28,196 bases of DNA. Source: Methanocalculus sp. MSAO_Arc2 (GTDB taxonomy: Archaea > Halobacteriota > Methanomicrobia > Methanomicrobiales > Methanocorpusculaceae). Location of the stretch: NCBI GenBank assembly GCA_003838065.1, contig QZAC01000045.1:1-28196 (forward strand). Direction: 5' to 3'. The notes beneath the pieces were generated by a model. It worked only from the letters and a program-made list of their open reading frames with translations, searched no databases and was not told where the DNA came from. The first letter of the stretch is position 1. Each line of letters begins with the position of its first letter. The position numbers and the translations under genes were made by a program. Of the stretch, positions 14,145-21,939 are shown in pieces.

Positions 14145-14765
14145 ATGGCAATAGAACATGAAGATTGGATCCCTGTCACCGGCCTGGGAAAAGCGGTAGC
14201 CGCAGGCGAATATGCAACTCTTGAAGAGGTGTTGATGAGCGGCCGCCCAATTAAAGAGTCAGGTATCGTGGATGTGTTTCTGCCTGACCTGAGTGACGAA
14301 GTGCTCTCCATTGATATGATGCAGAGGATGACTGACTCGGGCAGGAGGATCAAGTTCCGGGCTGTTGTTGTGGTTGGAAACCGTGATGGCTATATCGGTT
14401 ATGGCCAGGGGAAGGATGTCCAGGTAGGAACAGCTATCAGAAAAGCGATCGCCCAGGCTAAAATGAATATTATCAGGGTACGAAGAGGCTGTGGAAGCTG
14501 GGAATGTGGATGCGGAAATCCGCATTCGATACCAATGCAGGTGGAAGGGAAGGCAGGGAGCGTCCGTGTAACCTTAAAACCCGCACCAAAGGGTATCGGT
14601 CTTGTGACTGGTGAAATAGGGAAGAAGGTGCTTGATCTTGCTGGCATGAAGGATGTATGGGTAATGACAAAAGGCCATACCCGGACGACCATCAACTATG
14701 CCAAGGCAACCTATGAAGCACTCAAAGAGACGAATATGGTTCGTATCGGAGGGGGGCGGCACTGA
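14145..14765 (+). CDS. rps5: Small-subunit ribosomal protein uS5
   Basis: uS5 helps decoding fidelity at the back of the 30S subunit. The ATG at 14145 (206 aa, MAIEHEDWIPVTGLG) is preferred over the TTG at 14136. The N-terminal double-stranded RNA-binding fold has VVVVGNRDGYIGYGQGKD near residue 70. The archaeal Cys-rich insertion RGCGSWECGCGNPHSIP follows near 111-127 and may bind zinc. Its stop shares a base with uL30. Confidence 0.96.
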   Translation: MAIEHEDWIPVTGLGKAVAAGEYATLEEVLMSGRPIKESGIVDVFLPDLSDEVLSIDMMQRMTDSGRRIKFRAVVVVGNRDGYIGYGQGKDVQVGTAIRKAIAQAKMNIIRVRRGCGSWECGCGNPHSIPMQVEGKAGSVRVTLKPAPKGIGLVTGEIGKKVLDLAGMKDVWVMTKGHTRTTINYAKATYEALKETNMVRIGGGRH

Positions 14766-15226
14766 TGTACGCAGTCGTGCAGGTGCGCGGCGTCGTCAAT
14801 ACCCGCCGCGAGATCAAAGAAACATTGAAGATGCTCCGTCTTCATCATATCAACCACTGCGTCCTTGTCCCGGAAACTCCTGAATATCTCGGGATGATTC
14901 GCAAAGTGAAGGACTATGTTGCGTATGGAGAGGTCGATGCACAGACGCTTGAGACAATACTCAGGACTCGTGGCCGTCTTCTTGGCAACAAACCACTCAC
15001 CGACGATTACCTGAAGAGTGCATCATCGTATGGTTCTGTTGGAGAACTTGCAGAAGCGCTTGCCCGGGGCGAGGTGAAGCTAAAAGATATTCCCGAGCTC
15101 AAACCGGTACTCCGGATGCATCCACCAAGGAAGGGATATAAGACCATAAAACGGACCTTTAACCAGGGTGGAGCGCTCGGTTATTATGGCAGTGAGATCA
15201 ACGCTCTCCTGTATAAGATGAGGTGA
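14765..15226 (+). CDS. rpl30: Large-subunit ribosomal protein uL30
   Basis: uL30 binds 23S rRNA; archaeal forms carry a C-terminal extension of about 90 residues compared with bacteria, as seen here (153 aa). The core is QVRGVVNTRREIKETLKML, and the extension contains LHPPRK-like RMHPPRKGYKTIKRTFNQGG. The start overlaps the uS5 stop (TGATG). Confidence 0.95.
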   Translation: MYAVVQVRGVVNTRREIKETLKMLRLHHINHCVLVPETPEYLGMIRKVKDYVAYGEVDAQTLETILRTRGRLLGNKPLTDDYLKSASSYGSVGELAEALARGEVKLKDIPELKPVLRMHPPRKGYKTIKRTFNQGGALGYYGSEINALLYKMR

Positions 15227-15234
15227 ATTGGGCA

Positions 15235-15657
15235 ATGCCAGTGAATAAGAGATCGAAATATCGTGGATCAAGAACATGCGGTGGCGGCACGCACAAAAAC
15301 CGGCGTGGTGCCGGAAACCGTGGCGGACGTGGTGCTGCCGGATGGCGAGACCATAATTTCACGCGTTTTTACCTGCTTGGCAAACGTGAAGGGAAACATG
15401 GCTTCGTCTCACCAACATCTGTTGAGATGACGGTCCTCGATATTGGTGAGGTTGATCAGATGATCCCCACGCTGGTTGTGCAGGGGATTGCCAGGGAGGA
15501 GGATGGTGTCATCATTGTCGATGCAGCGGATCTCGGTATCGAGAAGGTGCTCGGAGGTGGCAGGGTCCATCACAGGATGAATATCACAGCACTTTCCTTC
15601 TCTGAACGAGCAAAAGAAAAGATCGAAGAGCGTGGCGGGCAGGCATTGCCTCAATAA
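15235..15657 (+). CDS. rpl15: Large-subunit ribosomal protein uL15
   Basis: uL15 is a late-assembly 50S protein with a long basic N-terminal arm. The ATG at 15235 (140 aa, MPVNKRSKYRGSRTCGGGTH) is preferred over the GTG at 15223, because AGGTGA occurs there as the ribosome binding site. The glycine/arginine-rich arm has KNRRGAGNRGGRGAAG. A T6 run follows the stop (15658-15663) and might cause partial termination before secY. Confidence 0.95.
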   Translation: MPVNKRSKYRGSRTCGGGTHKNRRGAGNRGGRGAAGWRDHNFTRFYLLGKREGKHGFVSPTSVEMTVLDIGEVDQMIPTLVVQGIAREEDGVIIVDAADLGIEKVLGGGRVHHRMNITALSFSERAKEKIEERGGQALPQ

Positions 15658-15673
15658 ATTTTTTAGGTGACCT

Positions 15674-17107
15674 ATGGGAGAGCTGCTGGATCGCATGGAG
15701 CCTCTGCTGGCACGGATGCCGGCGGTGAAGGCCCCTGAAGGGCATGTCCACTTTAAAAATAAACTAATATGGACTGTTGCCATTCTGCTTTTGTATTTTG
15801 TTCTGACAAATATCCCGGTTTTTGGGCTTTCACCTGATTCAATGGATATTTTCCAGTACTACCGTGCACTACTTGCCGGTGAGAGTGGATCAATTGTCCA
15901 TGTTGGTATCGCTCCTATTGTGACGGCATCTATTGTCCTTCAGCTCCTGAAAGGTGCAGATTTAATCCCACTCGATACGTCAGATGCCCGCGGCCAGGTC
16001 ATGTACATGGGCCTGCAGAAAGTGCTTATCATGGTAATGATAGTCCTTCAGGCTGCACCAAATCTGGTTGGCGGTTTTCTTCTGCCGGATCCAGATATTG
16101 CCGCTATGTTCTTTGGAGGAAGTCTGACAGCCGTATCTGTGCTTATCTTTCTGCAGATCTGCCTGGGCGGTGTTCTGATCTTTCTGATGGATGAGGTGGT
16201 GACAAAATGGGGTATCGGATCAGGTGTTGGACTTTTCATTGTTGCAAGTGTTTCACAGGGTCTCATTAACGGGTTCCTGAACTGGACGCCGGTTGAAGAT
16301 CCCTATCCTATAGGTTTCATCCCGCGTCTCTTCTCTCTTATATTTGACAGGGGAAATTTCCTCCAGTACTTCACACCTGATCTCATTGCGCTTCTCACAA
16401 CGGTGATCATCTTCCTCGTGATCGTCTATGTTGAATCAACACGAATTGAGATACCGCTCGCCCATGCTAATGTCAGGGGTTCACGTGCCAAATTCCCGGT
16501 AAAACTCATTTATGCAAGCGTCCTTCCGATGATCCTCGTCCGTGTTCTGCAGGCGAATATCCAGATGTTTGGGATGTTTCTCTCGAGCATCGGGATCACC
16601 ACCTTAGGACGTTTTGAACAGATGCAGCCGCTTGATGGGATCATGTATTACCTATCGCCGGTGAATTTTCCCAATGACTGGATGTGGTGGATGTACGACA
16701 TCGCCCATGCTCCATGGGAGATATTATTGCGTCTTGGGATCGATATGATTTTCATGATCGTTGGCGGTGCGGTGTTTGCTCTCTTCTGGGTGAAAACCGC
16801 CGGTCTTGATTCCAAACACGTAGCACGCCAGATACAGTCCAGTGGGATGCATATCCCGGGCTACCGCCGCAACCCGCAGGTACTCGAACGCTACCTGGAC
16901 AGGTATATCCCCAGGGTCACTGTGATCGGCGGTGTCTTTGTCGGTGTTCTTTCAGTCACTGCCAACCTCTTTGGTGTCATTGGAGCTGTTGGAGGAACCG
17001 GTCTGCTCCTGGCAGTGAGTATCGTCTACCGGATGTATGAGCAGATTGCCAGCGAACAGATTATGGAGATGTATCCGTTTATGCGTCCATTCTTTGGAAA
17101 GGAGTGA
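15674..17107 (+). CDS. secY: Preprotein translocase subunit SecY
   Basis: SecY forms the membrane channel of the Sec translocon, exporting proteins and inserting membrane proteins together with SecE and Sec-beta. The 477-aa protein shows about ten hydrophobic segments. The first is IWTVAILLLYFVLTNIPVF (about residues 33-51), with the plug region and GIAPIVTASIVLQLLKGADL after it, and cytoplasmic loop residues around ARGQVMYMGLQK. The end is MEMYPFMRPFFGKE. AGGTGACCT precedes the ATG. It ends 9 nt before the adkA ATG at 17116. Its place after uL15 is the classic archaeal order. Confidence 0.96.
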   Translation: MGELLDRMEPLLARMPAVKAPEGHVHFKNKLIWTVAILLLYFVLTNIPVFGLSPDSMDIFQYYRALLAGESGSIVHVGIAPIVTASIVLQLLKGADLIPLDTSDARGQVMYMGLQKVLIMVMIVLQAAPNLVGGFLLPDPDIAAMFFGGSLTAVSVLIFLQICLGGVLIFLMDEVVTKWGIGSGVGLFIVASVSQGLINGFLNWTPVEDPYPIGFIPRLFSLIFDRGNFLQYFTPDLIALLTTVIIFLVIVYVESTRIEIPLAHANVRGSRAKFPVKLIYASVLPMILVRVLQANIQMFGMFLSSIGITTLGRFEQMQPLDGIMYYLSPVNFPNDWMWWMYDIAHAPWEILLRLGIDMIFMIVGGAVFALFWVKTAGLDSKHVARQIQSSGMHIPGYRRNPQVLERYLDRYIPRVTVIGGVFVGVLSVTANLFGVIGAVGGTGLLLAVSIVYRMYEQIASEQIMEMYPFMRPFFGKE

Positions 17108-17115
17108 AAAATAGC

Positions 17116-17688
17116 ATGGCAGGAAAGAAGGTTATTATTACCGGGGTTCCCGGGGTCGGAAAGACGACGGTGGTCAACGGGGCAATGGAGATGCTTGCCA
17201 GGGAAGGTGTCTCATACCAGAATATCAATTTCGGATCGTTCATGTTTGAGGTTGCGCAGTCGGAGGGTCTTGCAACGGACCGTGACCAGATGCGTAAGCT
17301 TGATCGGAGCGTCCAGAAACGGCTCCAGAAGCTCGCTGCAGAAAAAATGGCAGCAGTTGAAGGAAATATCATTATAGACACCCATGCATCAGTCAAGACA
17401 CCGGCGGGATATATGCCGGGTCTTCCCGAATGGGTGCTCACCGCGCTTATGCCTGATACAATCGTCCTTGTTGAAACTGATGATGACCAGATCCTCATCC
17501 GCCGCCTCTCTGATGCCTCCAGGATACGGGATATGGAGGGGGCAGGATCAATTCGTGAACACCAGCAGATGAACCGGTCGTTTGCTGCATCATATGCGAT
17601 GCTGACCGGGTGCACGGTTGCGATTGTAACAAATGCAGATCACCTCCTGGAACAGGGTGTTTTTGCCCTGGTTGATGTGTTACGATAG
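17116..17688 (+). CDS. adkA: Archaeal adenylate kinase (AdkA)
   Basis: AdkA interconverts ATP plus AMP with two ADP; the archaeal family is distinct from bacterial Adk. The P-loop is GVPGVGKTT at residues 10-18, followed by NFGSFMFEVA, DRDQMRKLDR and IIDTHASVKTPAGYMPGLP, which are typical of the family. The ATG at 17116 (190 aa) is preferred over the GTG at 17104, because GGAGTGA sits before it. Its position behind secY is conserved in archaea and bacteria. Confidence 0.94.
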   Translation: MAGKKVIITGVPGVGKTTVVNGAMEMLAREGVSYQNINFGSFMFEVAQSEGLATDRDQMRKLDRSVQKRLQKLAAEKMAAVEGNIIIDTHASVKTPAGYMPGLPEWVLTALMPDTIVLVETDDDQILIRRLSDASRIRDMEGAGSIREHQQMNRSFAASYAMLTGCTVAIVTNADHLLEQGVFALVDVLR

Positions 17689-17702
17689 TGGAGTTGTTGG
17701 TA

Positions 17703-18332
17703 ATGCTGGATCTTATGAAGAAGTACGGAACCTATATCGCGTTTGCCCTGGCGTTCGGCCTTATGATGGCATATCCAGTAGAATGGATTCGCACCGGTAT
17801 TGCAGAGACGATCGATCTCTTCATCGGTCCGCTCCCTGATACCTTTGGCGTTCCCTTTTTTGCTGTTATTATGTTCCTTTCTGCTTTAACCGGATTGTAC
17901 TCTTCAATGATCCAGAAGTACACCATCGATTATGAGAAGATGCAGAATGTCCAGGCGAAGATGAAAGACTTCCAGAAACGTTATCGTGAAGCCCAGTTGT
18001 CAGGGGATGAAAAGGCGATCAAGAAACTTGAGACCAGGCGGGATGCCATGATGAAGGACCAGCTTGAGATGTCTAAACAGCAGTTTACACCAATGGCATA
18101 TATCATCCTCCTTACGGTTCCGATCTTCTTCTGGCTGCTCCGCCGGCTCCATTCGCTCGATATCAATACTGTTTTGACTTTAGATACGGCAATTGTCTTT
18201 CCATTCAAAGGCCTCATCGGATTTCATGAGATGGCGATCTGGGTCGTACCTGCCTGGATTCTCTGGTATATGATCTGTTCCCTGACGGTCAGTCAGGTGA
18301 TCAGAAAGGCCCTCAATATCGGGGGCATCTGA
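17703..18332 (+). CDS. DUF106 / EMC3-TMCO1 (Oxa1 superfamily) membrane protein
   Basis: Archaeal DUF106 proteins are distant relatives of YidC/Oxa1 and of eukaryotic EMC3/TMCO1, and are thought to insert membrane proteins with the Sec system. The 209-aa chain has hydrophobic segments near residues 8-25 (YGTYIAFALAFGLMMAYP), 53-75, 139-157 (AYIILLTVPIFFWLLRRL) and 182-203. Between the second and third is a charged coiled-coil loop, MQNVQAKMKDFQKRYREAQ. This matches the family layout. I use the ATG at 17703 with GGAG upstream; the GTG at 17688 overlapping the adkA stop would add five residues. It lies between adkA and cmk, as in other archaea. Confidence 0.85.
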   Translation: MLDLMKKYGTYIAFALAFGLMMAYPVEWIRTGIAETIDLFIGPLPDTFGVPFFAVIMFLSALTGLYSSMIQKYTIDYEKMQNVQAKMKDFQKRYREAQLSGDEKAIKKLETRRDAMMKDQLEMSKQQFTPMAYIILLTVPIFFWLLRRLHSLDINTVLTLDTAIVFPFKGLIGFHEMAIWVVPAWILWYMICSLTVSQVIRKALNIGGI

Positions 18333-18862
18333 TGAGGATCACGGTAAGTGGTCTTCCCGGAAGCGGAACAACATCTCTTGGAAGGGCAATTGCCACTGAA
18401 TATGGCTTTGGATTTATATCCGCAGGTGAGGTGTTTCGCGATTATGCCCGTGAGCAGGAGATGGATCTCGCCTCTTTTGGCCGCCTTGCCGAGAGCGATC
18501 CGGTAATTGATCGTCTCATCGATGATCGTCAGAGAGAGATCGGGATGAGTTCTGACGATATAGTCATCGAAGGGCGGCTTGCCGGCCGGATGATCGACAA
18601 TGCGGATCTCAGGATCTGGCTTACTGCAAGCCCGAAATGCAGGGCTCAGAGGATTGCGAAACGGGATATTCAGGATGGAGACACCGCTGTGGCGGTGACG
18701 GTCGAACGGGAACGCTCTGAAGCACAACGGTACCGAGCCTACTATGGGATCGATATTGGTGATCTCTCCTGGTATGACATGGTTCTCAGTTCCGAGATCT
18801 TTGGCATTCATTCCCTTGTTGCAATAGTGAATACTGCAATCAACGAGCTATTCAAACGTTGA
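18332..18862 (+). CDS. cmk: Cytidylate kinase, archaeal type
   Basis: Cmk phosphorylates CMP and dCMP with ATP. The P-loop GLPGSGTTS (residues 7-15) with Thr in place of the usual Lys is typical of archaeal Cmk. FISAGEVFRDYAREQEMDL, then IVIEGRLAGRMID and LTASPKCRAQRIAKRD follow. The 176-aa length is normal. It shares one base with the DUF106 stop (TGATG). It appears to be the last gene of the superoperon; eL14 and TruB, which follow it in some archaea, are not here. Confidence 0.93.
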   Translation: MRITVSGLPGSGTTSLGRAIATEYGFGFISAGEVFRDYAREQEMDLASFGRLAESDPVIDRLIDDRQREIGMSSDDIVIEGRLAGRMIDNADLRIWLTASPKCRAQRIAKRDIQDGDTAVAVTVERERSEAQRYRAYYGIDIGDLSWYDMVLSSEIFGIHSLVAIVNTAINELFKR

Positions 18863-18887
18863 TCTCGATCGATCCTCATACACAATA

Positions 18888-18894
18888 TTTTTTT
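18888..18894 (+). terminator. T7 tract ending the ribosomal superoperon
   Basis: A run of seven T about 25 nt after the cmk stop, preceded by the palindromic GATCGATC, is a likely archaeal intrinsic terminator. The next gene has its own ribosome binding site. Confidence 0.55.
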
Positions 18895-18929
18895 GGTTGA
18901 TTGTCCTTTCATTACAATGAGGGACCTTT

Positions 18930-19274
18930 ATGGATATCAACAAGTTCGAAAAATATATGGCTATTGTCGCAGATCAACCGCTCATCCTCAGTTCAGCTGA
19001 GCGTGCAGGGATTCTCATCACCAGGAAAGAGCATTGCCTCTGCCCGTCCTGCCCCACCTATCGGGAATGTGCAGAAAAAGCAGATGATCGCATCTTCTGC
19101 ACTCTTGGCAAGAGCCGGGAGGGGTGCATTACTGATGAGGAAAAGGGGTGTATCTGCGGGGACTGTGTTGTGTATCGTGATATTGGATTTCAGAAGGCAT
19201 TTTTCTGCACACGGGGAAATGAACAGCAACAGCGGATACTTTCTATCTACGAGATGCGGGATAAGGTCTACTGA
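18930..19274 (+). CDS. Cys-rich DUF2769 domain protein
   Basis: A 114-aa protein with ten cysteines at residues 36, 38, 41, 47, 57, 66, 74, 76, 79 and 93. The signature CLCPSCPTYRECAEK followed by CICGDCVVYRDIG matches the DUF2769 family found mainly in methanogens. The function is unknown; the repeated short Cys spacings suggest metal or Fe-S binding. No signal peptide or membrane segment is seen. GAGGGA lies 6 nt before the ATG. It converges with the next gene with a 4-bp gap. Confidence 0.75.
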   Translation: MDINKFEKYMAIVADQPLILSSAERAGILITRKEHCLCPSCPTYRECAEKADDRIFCTLGKSREGCITDEEKGCICGDCVVYRDIGFQKAFFCTRGNEQQQRILSIYEMRDKVY

Positions 19275-19278
19275 CCGT

Positions 19279-19623
19279 TCACCCACACCCTTCATCGTTT
19301 TCGTAAATGGAGAGAAGCTCCTGGCCAGCTCGTTTCGAAAGGCGCGTGGTCGCAAGGTCGAGGAGTACCGAGAAGAAAAAGGGTGAGATACAGCCAATAC
19401 TCTCTTTTCCGGATCGCATCTGGTCGATGAGGTACTCAAGCTCATCATCTGTTAATCGGCCAATCCGTATCGAAAAATCCTCTTCATCCTGTGAGTAGTG
19501 ATTTGCAACCGGTGGGAGAATTGATCGGAACTCAGCCCTTGTGCCGTTACAGATGAGATCTTCGCATTCAGGAGCAAGTTTTCTCAGGATTGCGATGTCA
19601 TAGGGTGTCAGTTCCCGTGGCAT
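19279..19623 (-). CDS. Small protein of unknown function
   Basis: I do not recognise this 114-aa protein. It starts MPRELTPYDIAILRKLAPEC and is charged, with no membrane segment. A middle stretch, RIGRLTDDELEYLIDQMRSG, looks helical, and the end is SIYENDEGCG. Four cysteines are scattered (20, 25, 78, 113). The start ATG at 19623 has AGAGATC upstream, a fair ribosome binding site. It lies 154 bp behind the binding-fold protein on the same strand, so it could be a third member of that transcript. Confidence 0.6.
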   Translation of the reverse strand: MPRELTPYDIAILRKLAPECEDLICNGTRAEFRSILPPVANHYSQDEEDFSIRIGRLTDDELEYLIDQMRSGKESIGCISPFFFSVLLDLATTRLSKRAGQELLSIYENDEGCG

Positions 19624-19777
19624 GCAGATCTCTTGGTCTTTCTATCATATGAGCACTCTGCAGCGTGTGCCTTGTACAATTCTTCGTTATCTTTAGGGGG
19701 GGGTGCGGAAGCAAAAAAGATCCGTCTTTCAGGGGCAGGGATTTCGCAGGAAGCCTCGTCCTCCAGAGAACTGGAGT

Positions 19778-21871
19778 TCACTGGGGGAGTTGTACTGTCG
19801 CTGTCCGGTATACCCCATCCTTCAATTGGACGATATATGTTGTTCCTTCATAGAGAGCGCCGTATTCAGTTGTCATATCACTGGTTTCAAGGGCATATGA
19901 TATGGAGACGGGATCGCTCTTCCCTGCTCTCTCTGCAGCATCTGCTGCCATCAAGACTCCGGTGAATGCACGTGCGGAGATATCACATATTTCTCTTCCA
20001 GTTGTACGCACCATGAGGGAGTTTACATCCCTGATCGCCTGGTTTTCCGTTATGCTTTCTCTTCGAAAAACACTCCCTGCCATGATCCCCCCGGACATGA
20101 CACCGGTACGTCTGATGAACTCACCTGTTTTCCAGGCATCACCCATTGTAAAGATCGCGCCTGGAGTATATCCTGCATTGCGGATGCCATACTGAACGTC
20201 GATCGCCTCTTGTGGAGAGCTGACATATATAAACAGGGGGCCTTTGGGATTATTCTCCTGTATCGTTTCGATTGCCTCTCTGATACTGCCTGTATCGGTT
20301 GTATTCACCCGGGTATTGATGGTATACCCCCGGGAAGCGGCAATTTTTCGAAGAGTATCAACAGATTCTCCGTCTTCTGGTATCGAGAGAATTGAGATGG
20401 ATTGTAATTCCTCTCTCTCCTGCACATGTGTGTCCAGGAGATCAAAGCACCTGGTGATATATGCTTCATTGCACATCCCGATATCTCTTCCTGGCAATCC
20501 GGCTCCTCCGGATACTGACCCTCTGCCATCCGGGGTGATCTCGATATGGCCTATCACTATGGCGCCACGTGGCGCCCTTGTGTCATAGACGACCGCCACA
20601 TGAGCATCAAAGAACGATGGGATACCGCTGTTCATACCAAGAGGCAATGCAATCATGGTTTCTGTATTTATCAGGTTGAGTGCGACACCAACTCCCCTTT
20701 TCACCTCATCAATAAACCAACCAGGAGATCCTCCGGTATCGATGGTGATGTAGACAGTTCTCGGTGGTGCGGCAATTTCCTCGACTCTTTCACTTCTCCC
20801 CATCCGAATCTGTCTGATCTCATACGTTCCAGAGACCTCTCTTTTTTCATTGAAGTGGATCTGGCCACGTGCACCTTCATAAGGACGGTTCCAGTACCAT
20901 CCTGTTACACATTCTGAATCGCCCATGCAGAAAGAAATGCGCGAGGAGAGGGTATATGCAGCATCGAATGCCTCTGCAACAATGCCGGCAGGCATTCCAG
21001 AAGGTACTCCATCGTCATCGGAAAAGAGCGGATGATCCCGGGCAGTTGCTGGTGCAAGGATAAAAAGACCTTCTGCCAGATGTGGGGCCTCCTGGAGGAG
21101 TGATTCGCCGCCATCTTCCCAGACCAGGATAATAGGGTTTGCCCCCCGGCTCCGGATTGCGGAGATGATCGCGGGCACCGATTCATCCCCATAGATAATG
21201 AAGATCTCAGGTGGCCTGGTCTGAAGTGGTCGTATAAGCAATATATACTCTTCATCCTCTGGATCATATGGAATCATTCTCAACCGGGTACCTGGAAGAG
21301 ATGATTGTATCATATCGCCCCTCTCTCTCCCTTCTCCGGTCTCCGGGTAGATGAACGCGATATCAGAATATCCCTTGAGAAATGGTGTAAGGGTTTGTAT
21401 TTCATCTGCAACCGGCATCGTAAACCAGATAACAGTGTCAAAAAAATCATAAGAAGCCGGCCGGTCTAAAGCGCCAATGGCTGCGGTTGGTATGCGGGAT
21501 CTGGCTACATCGGGTGCAACCGCTTTCACACTCTCGCATCCGGATATGATGATTGCGTGAATATCATAGGATTGTTGATAATATTTTAGGATCTCTCCTG
21601 CAAGATCCGGATCTCCGGCTGAATCTTCGATAAAAAGCTTTATTGAATGGTCATTTGCCACAATCACTCCTCTCTCTATACCATACTGTTGTGCAAGGCC
21701 CACGGCTGATCCTTCTCCTGAGAGTGGAATGATGGCAAGCAGGTTCAGCTGCTCGGGTGGCAATGGATGATATTCTTCTGTTTCTGGTTTTTCATCAGGG
21801 ACTCCCCCGGTCAGTATAATGCCAGCGAGCACGAGCACCAAAATCATTATCATTATGAGCCTTTTCAGCAT
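19778..21871 (-). CDS. Membrane-anchored protein with two tandem type-1 periplasmic-binding folds
   Basis: The start at 21871 (697 aa) is chosen because GAGGT lies 7 nt before this ATG and it begins the hydrophobic anchor MLKRLIMIMILVLVLAGIIL; a GTG at 21943 overlapping the upstream stop would add 24 residues in front of the anchor. No lipobox cysteine is seen, so residues 4-22 are probably an uncleaved anchor with the rest outside the cell. Residues about 42-330 resemble the LivJ/ANF-receptor fold (LLAIIPLSGEGSAVGLAQQ, GPD-like repeats, and a C-terminal FCMGDSEC loop). Residues about 372-697 appear to be a second, more diverged copy, including GYTPGAIFTMGDAWKTGE. Single-domain proteins of this fold bind amino acids or other small ligands for ABC transporters, but no permease or ATPase is nearby. 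The ligand is unknown. Confidence 0.7.
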   Translation of the reverse strand: MLKRLIMIMILVLVLAGIILTGGVPDEKPETEEYHPLPPEQLNLLAIIPLSGEGSAVGLAQQYGIERGVIVANDHSIKLFIEDSAGDPDLAGEILKYYQQSYDIHAIIISGCESVKAVAPDVARSRIPTAAIGALDRPASYDFFDTVIWFTMPVADEIQTLTPFLKGYSDIAFIYPETGEGRERGDMIQSSLPGTRLRMIPYDPEDEEYILLIRPLQTRPPEIFIIYGDESVPAIISAIRSRGANPIILVWEDGGESLLQEAPHLAEGLFILAPATARDHPLFSDDDGVPSGMPAGIVAEAFDAAYTLSSRISFCMGDSECVTGWYWNRPYEGARGQIHFNEKREVSGTYEIRQIRMGRSERVEEIAAPPRTVYITIDTGGSPGWFIDEVKRGVGVALNLINTETMIALPLGMNSGIPSFFDAHVAVVYDTRAPRGAIVIGHIEITPDGRGSVSGGAGLPGRDIGMCNEAYITRCFDLLDTHVQEREELQSISILSIPEDGESVDTLRKIAASRGYTINTRVNTTDTGSIREAIETIQENNPKGPLFIYVSSPQEAIDVQYGIRNAGYTPGAIFTMGDAWKTGEFIRRTGVMSGGIMAGSVFRRESITENQAIRDVNSLMVRTTGREICDISARAFTGVLMAADAAERAGKSDPVSISYALETSDMTTEYGALYEGTTYIVQLKDGVYRTATVQLPQ

Positions 21872-21939
21872 CGACGCTACCTCTACAGGGGTTCCGGGCG
21901 GGTGTTTGAGTGAGAGCAGCTGTATCCTTGCATCAGGTA

